From an uncultured Muribaculum sp. (GTDB lineage: Bacteria; Bacteroidota; Bacteroidia; Bacteroidales; Muribaculaceae), in NCBI GenBank assembly GCA_910587665.1, contig CAJUMZ010000022.1, positions 1 to 56,451 of the forward strand: a stretch of 56,451 nucleotides of DNA. Reading direction: 5' to 3'. Shown one piece after another: positions 1 through 9,093 of this stretch. Position 1 is the stretch's first letter. The number at the start of each line of letters is the position of its first letter. A program made the position numbers and the translations under genes. The notes under the pieces were generated by a model. It saw only the letters and a list, made by a program, of their open reading frames with translations. It made no database searches and had not been told where the DNA came from.

Positions 1-97
1 AAGATAACACTATACTCCGACATCTTCCCGGCCCACCGGGAAAATCCGCTGACCCTATAAAATTGATAAACGCTGACGCAGTGACGGTTACGAACAA

Positions 98-134
98 GAA
101 AAAGGGCCACGATCCAGTGTCTGAATCGTGACCC
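98..134 (-). terminator. Terminator of the tRNA transcript
   Basis: On the minus strand GGGTCACGAT pairs with ATCGTGGCCC (one G-U wobble) around an 11-nt loop, followed by a T-rich run. It lies 6 bases downstream of the tRNA 3' end, so it should end that transcript. Positions 1-97 show nothing I can support. Confidence 0.75.
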
Positions 135-139
135 AACTG

Positions 140-213
140 TGGTCCCACTTGGGCTTGAACCAAGGACTCCCTGATTATGAGTCAGGTGCTCTAACCAACT
201 GAGCTATGGGACC
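140..213 (-). tRNA. tRNA with CAT anticodon (Met, or Ile2 after lysidine modification)
   Basis: A full cloverleaf reads on the minus strand. The 7-bp acceptor stem is GGTCCCA/TGGGACC, the D arm starts AGCTCAGTTGG, the anticodon stem is CCTGA/TCAGG around loop CTCATAA, and the T arm contains GGTTCAAGCC. The discriminator is A and the CCA end is not encoded. The acceptor begins G1-C72, so it is not the initiator type. Elongator Met versus Ile2 cannot be decided by eye. Confidence 0.93.
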
Positions 214-226
214 TGAATTGTGAGTG

Positions 227-257
227 CAAAGATAGTGTTTTTCTGAATCATTTGCAA
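227..257 (-). promoter_or_regulatory. Promoter of the tRNA gene
   Basis: Minus-strand -7 box TATCTTTG (227-234) and a -33 TTGC (254-257) are separated by 19 bases. This is the Bacteroidota primary-sigma spacing. Transcription should start near 223, about 10 bases before the tRNA. Confidence 0.6.
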
Positions 258-325
258 GCAAGTGGAGAAATTTTTATAAATTTGTGAATAAGAAAGTTTC
301 AAATAAGAAGTGTAAGTATTGAAAT

Positions 326-1237
326 ATGAATATGTACAGGTCTTTTTGCCAAGCGATTATATGTGGCGTGGTTATGCTGATGGCACAGTTGGTATTTGCC
401 GATACAGTGACTGTTGGCGGGGAACTTGCGTTGCCGGAAGTGCCTGACTCGCTGCGTACGCCGGCTGAACGTGCCGATTATGTGATGTCGCACTTCTGGG
501 ATGCGATGGAGTGGGGCGACACGGCAAGGGTGAATGATGAGAAGTGGATGGAGCAGACCTTTGTCAATTTTGCAAGTCTGATTCCTTATGCCTCGTCGCA
601 AAAGGCTATAGGCAGGGCGTTTGGAGTCTTGTTTGACCGTGCGGCAAATTATGAGCCGGGATATAAGCTTTTGCTGAACTTAGCCGACCGTTACCTGTAT
701 GAGCCGGAGTCGCCGATGTATGACGAGCAGGCATATGTCACGGTGCTTGACGCTGTGCTTGCCGACAGTGTCCTCGACCCTGTATTGCTGACCCGCTACC
801 GCTATCAGCTTGATGAGACGATGAAAAATCGTCAGGGTGAGCCGGCGAATGATTTTGCACTTACCCTTATGTCAGGTGAAGAGTCAACGCTTTACACGAT
901 GTTGAAGGATGCTGACGAGACCTTGGTGATGTTCTATGATCCGGAGTGTGACCACTGCCATGAGGTGATACAGTCGCTTGTTGCATCCCCTGACGTGAAG
1001 TCTCGGATCAAGAGCGGCGCAATGAAGATTTTGGCAGTGTATTTTGAGGGTGAGGAGGCGATGTTGCCACAGGTGCAGCAAATAATACCCGACGGATGGG
1101 TATCGGCATACACACCGGGGAATGTCATCGAGGAGCAGGAACTGTATGCGATACGCCGCCTTCCCACGCTATATCTCATCGACTCCAAAGGAACGGTGAA
1201 AGGCAAGGATATAAATCCGGAGAAGCTATTAAACTGA
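326..1237 (+). CDS. Exported DUF5106 / thioredoxin-like protein
   Basis: This 303-aa protein has an N-terminal hydrophobic signal segment (about residues 5-25). A helical middle region resembles the DUF5106 domain of Bacteroidales proteins. The C-terminal half looks like a thioredoxin fold: a strand ending LVMFYDPEC, then the redox-type motif C208-D-H-C211, and a cis-Pro-like RRLPTLYLID segment. It probably acts in the periplasm on thiols or disulfides, but the substrate is unknown. The start ATG follows an AT-rich stretch and lacks a Shine-Dalgarno sequence, as is normal here. The gene is monocistronic and its last 9 bases overlap the end of queC on the other strand. Confidence 0.8.
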   Translation: MNMYRSFCQAIICGVVMLMAQLVFADTVTVGGELALPEVPDSLRTPAERADYVMSHFWDAMEWGDTARVNDEKWMEQTFVNFASLIPYASSQKAIGRAFGVLFDRAANYEPGYKLLLNLADRYLYEPESPMYDEQAYVTVLDAVLADSVLDPVLLTRYRYQLDETMKNRQGEPANDFALTLMSGEESTLYTMLKDADETLVMFYDPECDHCHEVIQSLVASPDVKSRIKSGAMKILAVYFEGEEAMLPQVQQIIPDGWVSAYTPGNVIEEQELYAIRRLPTLYLIDSKGTVKGKDINPEKLLN

Positions 1238-1897
1238 TTCGTAGGGGGTCGTGTCGGTAATGCCGGCTTCGGCAAGGGCCTCGCGGCGTTCGACGCATGT
1301 GCCACACTTGCCGCAATGCTTTTCCCCTCCCTTGTAGCAGGAGTATGTGGTGGAATAGTCTATTCCGAGTCTCTTGCCCCGCGCTGCGATTTCTCCCTTG
1401 GTCAAGTCGGTATATGGCGCCCTGAGTTCAATATGCTCATATGTGCCTTCACTTATAGCGAGTCCGAATGCCTTGACAAATCCGGGTCGGCAGTCGGGAT
1501 AGATCGCGTGGTCGCCGGCATGGTTGGCAAGCATCACTGCTTTGAGCCCGCGGCTTTCGGCGAGTCCGGCGGCAATGGCAAGCATTATGCCATTGCGAAA
1601 CGGCACCACGGTCGACTTCATGTTTTCGTCGGTGTAATGACCTTCGGGTATGGCGTCGGCGCCGCTTAGTAGCAAACTTTCAAAATATTGCGACATGAAA
1701 GCGAGGTTTATCTCGAGAAGCTCTATGCCAAGGTGAGAGCAATGGAGTCGGGCACATGCCGCCTCGCGCTCGTTATGGTTGGAGCCGTAGTGAAATGTGA
1801 CTGCCGCTGCAATCGAATCGGCATACTCATGGAGCATCGTCGTGGAATCCATGCCCCCGGAAAGCACCATTAGTGCATCTTTCTTGTTCATAATCAT
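1229..1897 (-). CDS. queC: 7-cyano-7-deazaguanine (preQ0) synthase QueC
   Basis: QueC converts 7-carboxy-7-deazaguanine, ATP and ammonia to preQ0 in queuosine synthesis. The 222-aa length is typical. The N terminus has the PP-loop LSGGMDSTT (residues 12-20) that binds ATP. The C terminus has the four zinc ligands C187, C195, C198 and C201 in CGKCGTC context. It follows queF by 11 bases and is the last gene of a leftward operon. Its stop region overlaps the end of the convergent DUF5106 gene by 9 bases. The start may be ATG 1 or the Met two codons later. Confidence 0.96.
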   Translation of the reverse strand: MIMNKKDALMVLSGGMDSTTMLHEYADSIAAAVTFHYGSNHNEREAACARLHCSHLGIELLEINLAFMSQYFESLLLSGADAIPEGHYTDENMKSTVVPFRNGIMLAIAAGLAESRGLKAVMLANHAGDHAIYPDCRPGFVKAFGLAISEGTYEHIELRAPYTDLTKGEIAARGKRLGIDYSTTYSCYKGGEKHCGKCGTCVERREALAEAGITDTTPYESV

Positions 1898-1908
1898 TAA
1901 TGTGGGGT

Positions 1909-2382
1909 TTAGAAATCATTACGGAAAGAGGCGAGCATACGCGCCTTTACCATGTCCTGATGCTCTGCGTCGCCATAATTGGCAAACGGATAAATGGATA
2001 TACCCCCGCGCGGCGTGAAGAGTCCGATTACCTCAAGGTAACGCGGATCCATGAGCCTCACAAGATCCTTCATAATAATGTTGATACAATCCTCATGAAA
2101 GTCGCCATGATTGCGGAAACTGAACAGGTAGAGTTTCAAGCTCTTGCTTTCGACCATCTTTTCGCGCGGGATGTAGTTGATTATGATCCTTGCGAAATCG
2201 GGCTGCCCGGTCTTGGGACACAGCGAGGTGAATTCCGGACAGGTGAATGTGACAAGGTATTCATTTTCGGGATGCTTGTTGACAAATGTCTCCAACACTT
2301 CCGGTGCATATTCAGTTGGATATTTGGTGCCTTGATTGCCTAAAAGGGTTACCCCGGGCATCTCTTCATCAGTACGTGACAT
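1909..2382 (-). CDS. queF: NADPH-dependent preQ0 reductase QueF
   Basis: QueF reduces the nitrile of preQ0 to the aminomethyl group of preQ1, the step after QueC. At 157 aa it is the short, unimodular type. The catalytic cysteine C55 is in SLCPKTGQPD with the proton-donor D62, and the QueF signature ESKSLKLYLFSFRNHG follows. It lies 12 bases after the C69 peptidase and 11 before queC, so the three genes are probably co-transcribed from the promoter at 4091-4122. Confidence 0.96.
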   Translation of the reverse strand: MSRTDEEMPGVTLLGNQGTKYPTEYAPEVLETFVNKHPENEYLVTFTCPEFTSLCPKTGQPDFARIIINYIPREKMVESKSLKLYLFSFRNHGDFHEDCINIIMKDLVRLMDPRYLEVIGLFTPRGGISIYPFANYGDAEHQDMVKARMLASFRNDF

Positions 2383-2394
2383 CGTTTTCTCCGG

Positions 2395-4038
2395 TTATTT
2401 TGAAAAAGTGGGCTGTTTCACTTTGAGGCGTTCGCCCGCGTCGTTTACTACAGCGCGGAAATACTCCTCGGAGTAACCTCCAAACTCCGGATAGGCGCAT
2501 TGACCTTCCTCTGTGCGGAGGAACACGCCCGGCTCGGTCTCTTTCTTGATATTTCCGTCAAGATATTTTACAAATAGATAGTCGCCAAGCTTCTTAAACT
2601 CGCGTGTGGAGTGGTTTGCCCAGTAATCGGTAAGAGCCTGAAGCTTTTTTATCTGCTGCTTGCGGGGCAGGGATCTGACCTGAGACTCCGTGGCGGCTAC
2701 CGCAGCGGCGATTGAATCCTCAAGCCCGTTTTGCACGCGGCGTATATCGGGAATCATCTGCGAATAGCGGTTGTATGCCTGGTTTGCCACATAATTGTGT
2801 ACCCAGAACGCGGCATCCCATGACAATGTGAGCATGTCACCGTTGCCGTGGGCATAGCAGTGAGGCACTTTTGTCACGCAGCTGTAGACGGGCACATAGA
2901 CGCATGTATTGGTGTCGTCAACCCCAAACCACAGCACGCCTTTCATCGGTTCCGGAACACTGTCGCGCAATTGGGCGACGAATGTGAATCCGGTCTGCTG
3001 TGTGGCGATGGCACGCTCGTGGGTGTACTCCACGTCATCGACCTTGAATGTCATGGGGCGCCAGCGGTAAGGCACCTTGTAAGGACCGGCGCCTACATCT
3101 TCCGTCATGTCAAACGGTGTCCCCTCGAAATGGTCGCGCATAGCCCACTGCATGTCGCGCACTGTAAGCGCGCTGTCGGGCTTGACCCATAAGGGCATCA
3201 CCTCTTCCTCGCCGTTCATGATCCACGGAAGGTATTTGTCCATGCCTGAGGCGTGATTGTTGAAAAATGACCACACGCGGGCGTCGCAGCCTCGCAACGC
3301 TCCGAAATCGGTTATGGCATATGTGCGCGAGAAGTCAAAATCCTCGTCTTTCCCTTCATAATATCCCTGCTTACGGGCAAAGTCAATCACATCGGGCGAA
3401 TAAAGTGTTTCCGGGTCGTTGAGCGGGAACTTGTGGATGCGCGGGTGATTGGCGTGACCAGAGATCATGCCGTCGGGAATGCGTCGTGCCACCCACACGG
3501 CCCCTTTCTCCTTTCCGCCTTTGCCTATGAGATCCATGATCCACGCTTCCTTTCCGTCGGCGATGGAGAATGACTCCCCTTCGCTGGCATATCCGTAGTC
3601 ATTGACCAGGCTTGTCATCACGCCGATTGCCTCACGGGCGGTCTTTGCGCGCTCAAGCGTGATATAGATGAGCGAGCCGTAGTCGATGATGCCGGTAGTG
3701 TCGACAAGTTCTTCCCTGCCTCCCCATGTGCTCTCGCTTATGGCGAGTCCATGCTCGTTCATGTTGCCGATGGTGGCGTAGGTATGACTTACCTGCGGTA
3801 TTTCTCCGAGATACTTTCCCGTGTCCCAGTCATGGATTTTTCGCATAGCCCCTTTGGGATGATCTTTTGCGGGAGATGAATACAGCTCGCCGTAAAGATT
3901 GTGGGAGTCGGCGGCATATGTGATCATTACACTGTTGTCGGCGGTTGCGCCCGGAGCCGCTATAAGGCTTGTGCATGCAAGCGTGGCGCCTGTGACGCCC
4001 AGCATCGCTGCAACAGAAATGGTGAATCGTTTAATCAT
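2395..4038 (-). CDS. Secreted C69-family dipeptidase (PepD-like)
   Basis: This 547-aa peptidase U34/C69 protein is related to Lactobacillus dipeptidase A. Family members become active when cleavage exposes an N-terminal cysteine nucleophile. Here a signal peptide (residues 1-21) ends right before C22 in ACTSLIAAPGATADNS, so signal cleavage itself could expose the nucleophile. It probably hydrolyses dipeptides in the periplasm. It is the first gene of an operon with queF and queC, although no functional link to queuosine is obvious. A consensus promoter lies about 50 bases upstream. Confidence 0.9.
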   Translation of the reverse strand: MIKRFTISVAAMLGVTGATLACTSLIAAPGATADNSVMITYAADSHNLYGELYSSPAKDHPKGAMRKIHDWDTGKYLGEIPQVSHTYATIGNMNEHGLAISESTWGGREELVDTTGIIDYGSLIYITLERAKTAREAIGVMTSLVNDYGYASEGESFSIADGKEAWIMDLIGKGGKEKGAVWVARRIPDGMISGHANHPRIHKFPLNDPETLYSPDVIDFARKQGYYEGKDEDFDFSRTYAITDFGALRGCDARVWSFFNNHASGMDKYLPWIMNGEEEVMPLWVKPDSALTVRDMQWAMRDHFEGTPFDMTEDVGAGPYKVPYRWRPMTFKVDDVEYTHERAIATQQTGFTFVAQLRDSVPEPMKGVLWFGVDDTNTCVYVPVYSCVTKVPHCYAHGNGDMLTLSWDAAFWVHNYVANQAYNRYSQMIPDIRRVQNGLEDSIAAAVAATESQVRSLPRKQQIKKLQALTDYWANHSTREFKKLGDYLFVKYLDGNIKKETEPGVFLRTEEGQCAYPEFGGYSEEYFRAVVNDAGERLKVKQPTFSK

Positions 4039-4051
4039 AATCTATGTAAAA

Positions 4052-4098
4052 TAACTTTGCACTGTAAGGCGTATAATTAGCCCTATAGTGCAAAGTTA
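4052..4098. repeat. 12-bp perfect inverted repeat with facing -7 boxes
   Basis: TAACTTTGCACT (4052-4063) is repeated in inverse as AGTGCAAAGTTA (4087-4098) with a 23-bp centre. Each arm contains TAACTTTG, a match to the -7 box, and the two boxes face each other. The right arm is the -7 box of the C69-queF-queC promoter. The left arm would lie in that operon's leader. Confidence 0.6.
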
Positions 4099-4122
4099 AA
4101 CATTTTACCGCTAATTACCAAG
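4091..4122 (-). promoter_or_regulatory. Promoter of the C69-queF-queC operon
   Basis: On the minus strand TTGG, 19 bases, then TAACTTTG (4091-4098) fits the Bacteroidota consensus. The predicted start near 4087 gives a leader of about 49 nt before the peptidase ATG. I see no preQ1 riboswitch in that leader. Confidence 0.65.
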
Positions 4123-4164
4123 CCGCTGAATGCGGGCGTTATGGTAATGCTTTCCGGCACGGTG

Positions 4165-7080
4165 TCAGAGGATTACTTTCTTGCCTGCAACGATATAGAA
4201 GCCGTGGGGGAGAGTGTCGACGATATTTATGCCCCGGCTGACGGTTGCCACACTGCGTATCATCCCGTCGGCGGAATATATTGTCACCTGCGTGTCACAC
4301 GGCGACTCTATTACAAGATTGCCGCCAGATACATAAACCTTTAGCTCTCCCATGACGCTGACACCGGCAATCGAGGATGTGCCGTCGGCACTGTAGACTG
4401 CGTTGTTTACGAGTACAAGGTCGCCGGTCTGGTTGCCTGCGCCGCCACTGCCGTTGTTGAAGATTATCATAGGCTCTTTGGGCGCGCCAGTGAAAGAGAC
4501 CGACCAGATGTCGGTGCCGTCAAGGAGTGTCATCGTCATTGCGGTGCCGGGCCAAGCACCGAGATATTTTCTGTCATTGTCGCCACGGTCCCATACATAC
4601 GCGTAAACCGGACTCCAACCGTTGTCGGCGCGGAAATATACGGTCCATTTCGACGGGTCAGGCTCGGGATTGACCGGGTCGTCGGGGATTTCGCCCGCAC
4701 CTTCGATCGTGCGGTCATATCCGTCAATCGTATATAGTCCGCCGTTTACCCAGGAAAAGTCGGCGGTCTGGGCAGTACCGTTGTTGAATATTATTCCTGC
4801 GCCTTTCGGTATTGCCTTGTCGCCTGAATAATGCCATTTCCATATGTTATTGCCAAGATATGTGCAGCTTTCGCCCGGCCAGCCGGAAGTCACGGTGCCG
4901 TTGTCGGTCCAGACATATGCGTTTATTGTGCCGCCCCAGCCGCCGGTGTTTTCAAAAAATGCAGCTTGCTCGCCCTCTTCCATTGACGGGTCTACCGGAT
5001 CTTCCGGCTCGGGGTCGGGCATGCTTCCGTCGCGCTTGGTAGTTGTGTCAAGCGGCTCTTCATTCCCGTCATAATTCTTTGTGGCGGGGGATGATGGTGA
5101 CGAGGTGTATAGGTACTTGCCGTCGTCGCCAATCTTTCCCGGTGCCTTTGTCTTGCCGGTGGTGAGTACATATGCGCGCAGGTTGCCCTTGCCTTTGCAC
5201 GTCGCCGACAGCTTGCCGTCGGTCACAGTCTTTGTGTCGCCCGTGACCACGTCGGTATACGTGCCGTTGGGTATTCCCGTGAACGTGGCGTTGCCGCTTA
5301 TGGTGACCAATACATAGGAATCGGTTGTCGTGTCGGTGTAGCGGCGCTTGAACGCGAGTTTTCCGCTGCATCCGGAGGTACTGTACTGACCCTTGCGGAG
5401 TGCCGGCACGGCGGCGCGTATCTTGTTGAGGCGCTGAATATGGGTTGCGAGCGGATTGGACAATGAGACTGCGAGATTGCCCGTGGCACCGGAGTATTCG
5501 GCAAAGTCGCTCACCTTGACATCACCCTCGATGTAGCCGCCGAAATAGGCTCTTCCCGACTCTTTGAGCGCAAGTACGGCACCCTTGTCGATGGGCGCAC
5601 CCTTGCGGAACTCAATCTCGGAACCGTAATAAAGGCACGGGATTCCGCGGAACGTAAACATCAGCGAAAGATTTTCCGCCCATGTTGCCTGGTCGCCGAT
5701 GAAACGCTGCCCGTCGGCGCCGTTGGGGGCATAGTCGTGGGAGTCGACATACACCACATTGTATGTGGCGTCATTGTACAGGTTGTCCTCTCCGTGTGCG
5801 CCAAACGCGTTTTCGGCATTGCTGAAACGCCAGTGCATCGGGAAGTCTATCACATTCAGCCCCGAGTGCTGTGAATGGTCGGGCGCGTGGTAATCGTTGC
5901 CTTTCATCCATGCGTTGTCCGACTTGCGGAGTATCGAAGCCGAGTGCCCGAGGTCATCGACGGCCTGCCTGTTGACGGAGTTGGCATTGGTGTGGTCGCC
6001 TTTCTCTCCCTCCATTACCGGGATATTGTCCCATGAGTGGGGATCCATGTCCCACGGATAATCGCGGTTTTCCTTCCATGTGTAATAGCACGGCGAGCAG
6101 TTGTAGTTCTCTCCACGGTAGATGACCTCCTCGGAGCGCGAGCACACCTCGCCATACATGAAAAACGGTGTGCCGCCACGTTTCGCCTTATGCTTCTCGG
6201 CGGCGGCATGTAGCTGAGGGATAAACATGTTGTTGAACGTCAGGCGCGAGATATGTCCCGCCGTGTCGATGCGGAATCCGTCGACACCCATCTCGATGAA
6301 CTTGGTGTAGCAGTCGACGAGATAATTGGTGACGTAGGCATTTTCAGTGTTCAGGTCCACACAGTCACCGGCGATCTGTCCCCACCATCTCGATGGGTCA
6401 TCCCACCCGAAATGGGCGTAGTGATGCCAATAATTGTTCACGTCATGGTTTTTGCCGTCGGTATTTTTCATCAGCGCAAGCCGGGAGGCGTACTGCTGTC
6501 CGGCGGGAAGCGAGTGGTAATTTGCAGGAAGACGCGTTTTTTCATGCAGCTTCATCGACTTGTTGATATTGTCGAGTGGCTGCGAGTAATCGCGCGTGAA
6601 CATGGGGCAGAGGTTCTCCTCGCCGAAATTTCCGGTGTGCTGGAGCACAATGTCAAGTATCAGTTTCATACCTCGCTCATGCACTGCGTCGATCAGGTCC
6701 TGAAACCGGCAGTCGTCGCTCTCGTAGCGGGGATCTACCTTGCTGAAATTTACGGCATGGTAACCGTGGTAGTCGAGTCCCGACGCGTTTTCCACCACAG
6801 GGGTGATCCACACGGCGGTAAATCCGAGTGCCTTGATGTAGTCGAGCTTCTTGATAAGCCCTTTGAAGTCGCCGCGCCATTCCGGGTCGTTGACGTTAAG
6901 CACGCCGTCCCAGCAGTAGGTGTTGTTGCCGGGGTCGCCGTCGTAGAATCGCGTGGTCATGGCGAAGTAAATGGTCTCGTCGCGGAAGTCGGTGCGGTCA
7001 CCGACAAATGTCGCGCTTTCAGCCGGCAGTGCCGCTGCGAGCATAAGTGTGCCGATGGCAAGATTTTTCAGTTGTCCCAT
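4165..7080 (-). CDS. Secreted GH13 alpha-amylase with two starch-binding modules
   Basis: This 971-aa exported enzyme should hydrolyse alpha-1,4-glucans. A signal peptide covers residues 1-23. The GH13 barrel has conserved region I DIVLQH, nucleophile D272 (GFRIDT), acid/base E311 (MYGEV) and transition-state Asp D449 (VDSHD). After a beta-sandwich and a Pro/Asp-rich linker come two similar modules (about 690-775 and 795-890). Both have AYVW, a GWPG or AWPG turn and IIFNNG, like CBM26-type starch-binding modules. The last 60-70 residues resemble a Por/T9SS sorting tail ending GFYIVAGKKVIL. The gene stands alone with its own promoter and is not in a starch PUL. Confidence 0.93.
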   Translation of the reverse strand: MGQLKNLAIGTLMLAAALPAESATFVGDRTDFRDETIYFAMTTRFYDGDPGNNTYCWDGVLNVNDPEWRGDFKGLIKKLDYIKALGFTAVWITPVVENASGLDYHGYHAVNFSKVDPRYESDDCRFQDLIDAVHERGMKLILDIVLQHTGNFGEENLCPMFTRDYSQPLDNINKSMKLHEKTRLPANYHSLPAGQQYASRLALMKNTDGKNHDVNNYWHHYAHFGWDDPSRWWGQIAGDCVDLNTENAYVTNYLVDCYTKFIEMGVDGFRIDTAGHISRLTFNNMFIPQLHAAAEKHKAKRGGTPFFMYGEVCSRSEEVIYRGENYNCSPCYYTWKENRDYPWDMDPHSWDNIPVMEGEKGDHTNANSVNRQAVDDLGHSASILRKSDNAWMKGNDYHAPDHSQHSGLNVIDFPMHWRFSNAENAFGAHGEDNLYNDATYNVVYVDSHDYAPNGADGQRFIGDQATWAENLSLMFTFRGIPCLYYGSEIEFRKGAPIDKGAVLALKESGRAYFGGYIEGDVKVSDFAEYSGATGNLAVSLSNPLATHIQRLNKIRAAVPALRKGQYSTSGCSGKLAFKRRYTDTTTDSYVLVTISGNATFTGIPNGTYTDVVTGDTKTVTDGKLSATCKGKGNLRAYVLTTGKTKAPGKIGDDGKYLYTSSPSSPATKNYDGNEEPLDTTTKRDGSMPDPEPEDPVDPSMEEGEQAAFFENTGGWGGTINAYVWTDNGTVTSGWPGESCTYLGNNIWKWHYSGDKAIPKGAGIIFNNGTAQTADFSWVNGGLYTIDGYDRTIEGAGEIPDDPVNPEPDPSKWTVYFRADNGWSPVYAYVWDRGDNDRKYLGAWPGTAMTMTLLDGTDIWSVSFTGAPKEPMIIFNNGSGGAGNQTGDLVLVNNAVYSADGTSSIAGVSVMGELKVYVSGGNLVIESPCDTQVTIYSADGMIRSVATVSRGINIVDTLPHGFYIVAGKKVIL

Positions 7081-7099
7081 TGCTTTAAATCACTCTGTT

Positions 7100-7136
7100 A
7101 AAATGTAGAATCACAAAATTTCAAATAATACGTCAA
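7100..7136 (-). promoter_or_regulatory. Probable promoter and TTGACGTA box of the amylase gene
   Basis: A near-consensus -7 box TACATTTT lies at 7100-7107, 20 bases before the ATG. A TTGACGTA box at 7129-7136 matches the three boxes before the beta-glucan operon at 47.4 kb. No good -33 element is visible, which would fit an activator-dependent promoter. Confidence 0.4.
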
Positions 7137-7164
7137 AAATAATAAAAATTTCTGACTTGGGCGC

Positions 7165-7198
7165 AAAAAAAACGGGACCGATGATTTCACCGGCCCCG
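7165..7198 (-). terminator. Terminator after the PL1 pair
   Basis: On the minus strand CGGGGCCGGT pairs with ATCGGTCCCG through two G-U wobbles, followed by eight T. It ends the leftward pectate lyase transcript before the amylase promoter. Confidence 0.88.
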
Positions 7199-7233
7199 AA
7201 AAAATAATTAGAGGTATTAAAGATGATCGAGAT

Positions 7234-9069
7234 TTATCTGATTATGAACTTCTCACCGTTGCGGATATAGATGCCGGGTGATAGCGGCTCGCTGACTTCC
7301 ACGCCCATGAGGTTATAGATCTTGCCGTCGGCGGGGTGTCCGGCTTCGATGTTGTCGATACCGGCGATTGCCTCCTTGGTCATGTCGACATCGTTCATCA
7401 TTTCGCCACCATCGTTCTGAGCCTCGGTGATGTGGGCAACGAGGCTGTTGAGGTAGTTCTCAAGGTTGGTGTAGCCGTCATCGCCCTTGATCTTGCCGTC
7501 GGCGGGATCGTTGGGGTCGAGTCCGTTGGCGGTTTCCCATTCATCGGGCATGCCGTCACCGTCGGTGTCGACGGGAGCTTCGGTGGAGTTGAGCACAGGC
7601 CATCCGGAGGTGCCGTCGATATAGAGGGCTTCATCCTGATTGTTGATCAGTCCGGTAGCACGCTCCGAGGTCACGACACCTTCGCGGGCGTCATGCACCA
7701 TCGTCTGGTCGTGCACGTCGCGGCTGAGGCTTGCGCCTGCATAGGCGAGCACCTGTTCATATGCATCTTCTGCGGAGTGGGTTGTCGTGTACACGTAGGG
7801 GATCGGGGTGAATGCGCGCGACGCCTCTTCGCTCATGTTGTGGTTGTCGACCTTCGCACCCTTGTCGACCTGGTCGTAAAGACCGATTTTCCAGTTGCTG
7901 GCGGTAACGTCGTCATACTTAGAGTTGATGTTGCCGTTGATATGGAATGTTCCCCATGTCTGTAACATCTTTTTCCAGTCGTTCCACGCCACTTTGATTG
8001 TCTGCCCGTTGACGGTTATGGTGTTGGTCTCCATGTCAATGGTGAATTTTTGTGTCTTGTCCTCATATTTGAACGACACAAAATTTGCTTTACCGTCGCT
8101 GCTGCCGTCAAGTCCTCCCTTGCTTAATTTATCTCCTTTGAGACTTGTGCCGAGAGCCTTGTTGATATTTGAGGCGGTTGTCTTTTTGTCAAGGCAGTAA
8201 TCCACTGTGCGGATGCCAGGCTTGGCCATGCGCTTGCCTTTACCACCGGTTGGAGTCGCGGGTCCCGGCTTGTAATAGTTGTTGACAATGTTCACGTTCA
8301 TGCCCTCGCCGCCGTAGCAGCCTTCGCCGCCCCAGTTATACATGACGTTGTTGCGCAGGTCCATGCGCTCGTCGGTCTGGGTCTTGGGGCGCGGACCGAG
8401 ACGCGGCGCGCGTGATCCGTGGTGGGCGAGCAGATTGTGGTGGTACGATGCTCCCGAACCTCCCCAGTTGCCGCCGTAACCGTGGCTTCCCTTGCTGTGG
8501 CCGCTGTTGACGAGGCTCTGTGACACGAGACACCACTGTACGGTGATATTCTTGCTGCCATACACTGACAGGCACTCATCGATCGACCAGCTTACCGAAC
8601 AATGGTCGATCATGATGCGCTCTCCGTCCATACCGCCGAGACCGTCGCCCTCGTGATGGGCTACATTCTCGTTGCCGAGGCGGAAACGCATGTAGCGTAT
8701 GATGATATTGGGGCAGGAGATGACAAAGGGGTATCCGGCGATACAGATGCCGTCGCCCGGTGCTGTCTGTCCGGCAATGGTGACATTACCGTTGCGTATC
8801 CTCAGTTCGCTTGTCAGTTGGATTGTGCCCGACACGTCAAATACAATGGTCCTTGCGCCCGACTTGTTGCATGCCCAGCGGAAAGTGCCCTCCTGGGTGC
8901 CGTCTTCAAGTGTGGTGACATGATACACGTCGCCTCCGCGGCCGCCCGTAGTGATGCGCCCGTAACCCTCCGCACCGGGGAAGGAGATCGCTTCCTCGAC
9001 GTCGGCGGCGGTTGCTGCGGCGGGCAGCATCATTATTGCGGCGATTGCCGATAAAATGCTTTTTTTCAT
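7234..9069 (-). CDS. Secreted PL1 pectate lyase (first copy)
   Basis: This 611-aa lyase should cleave homogalacturonan by beta-elimination. It has a signal peptide (1-22) and a right-handed beta-helix beginning AFPGAEGYGR-like (here SFPGAEGYGR). PL1 motifs are IDHCSVSWS, GHSKGSHGYGGNWGG and HHGSRAPRLG with the catalytic arginine. Near the C terminus DTDGDGMPDEWE followed by LDPNDPADG is a calcium-binding, thrombospondin type 3-like segment. The end, IYNLMGVEVS then GIYIRNGEKFIIR, resembles a short T9SS-type sorting tail. It starts 24 bases after the second PL1 gene and shares its transcript. Confidence 0.93.
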   Translation of the reverse strand: MKKSILSAIAAIMMLPAAATAADVEEAISFPGAEGYGRITTGGRGGDVYHVTTLEDGTQEGTFRWACNKSGARTIVFDVSGTIQLTSELRIRNGNVTIAGQTAPGDGICIAGYPFVISCPNIIIRYMRFRLGNENVAHHEGDGLGGMDGERIMIDHCSVSWSIDECLSVYGSKNITVQWCLVSQSLVNSGHSKGSHGYGGNWGGSGASYHHNLLAHHGSRAPRLGPRPKTQTDERMDLRNNVMYNWGGEGCYGGEGMNVNIVNNYYKPGPATPTGGKGKRMAKPGIRTVDYCLDKKTTASNINKALGTSLKGDKLSKGGLDGSSDGKANFVSFKYEDKTQKFTIDMETNTITVNGQTIKVAWNDWKKMLQTWGTFHINGNINSKYDDVTASNWKIGLYDQVDKGAKVDNHNMSEEASRAFTPIPYVYTTTHSAEDAYEQVLAYAGASLSRDVHDQTMVHDAREGVVTSERATGLINNQDEALYIDGTSGWPVLNSTEAPVDTDGDGMPDEWETANGLDPNDPADGKIKGDDGYTNLENYLNSLVAHITEAQNDGGEMMNDVDMTKEAIAGIDNIEAGHPADGKIYNLMGVEVSEPLSPGIYIRNGEKFIIR

Positions 9070-9093
9070 GATTATATCTTAGGTTAATTTGGG

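Noticed and set aside
4099..4164. Possible terminator after the amylase gene
   Set aside because: TACCA/TGGTA and CGC/GCG can pair but the stem is interrupted and no T-run follows, so it was not listed.
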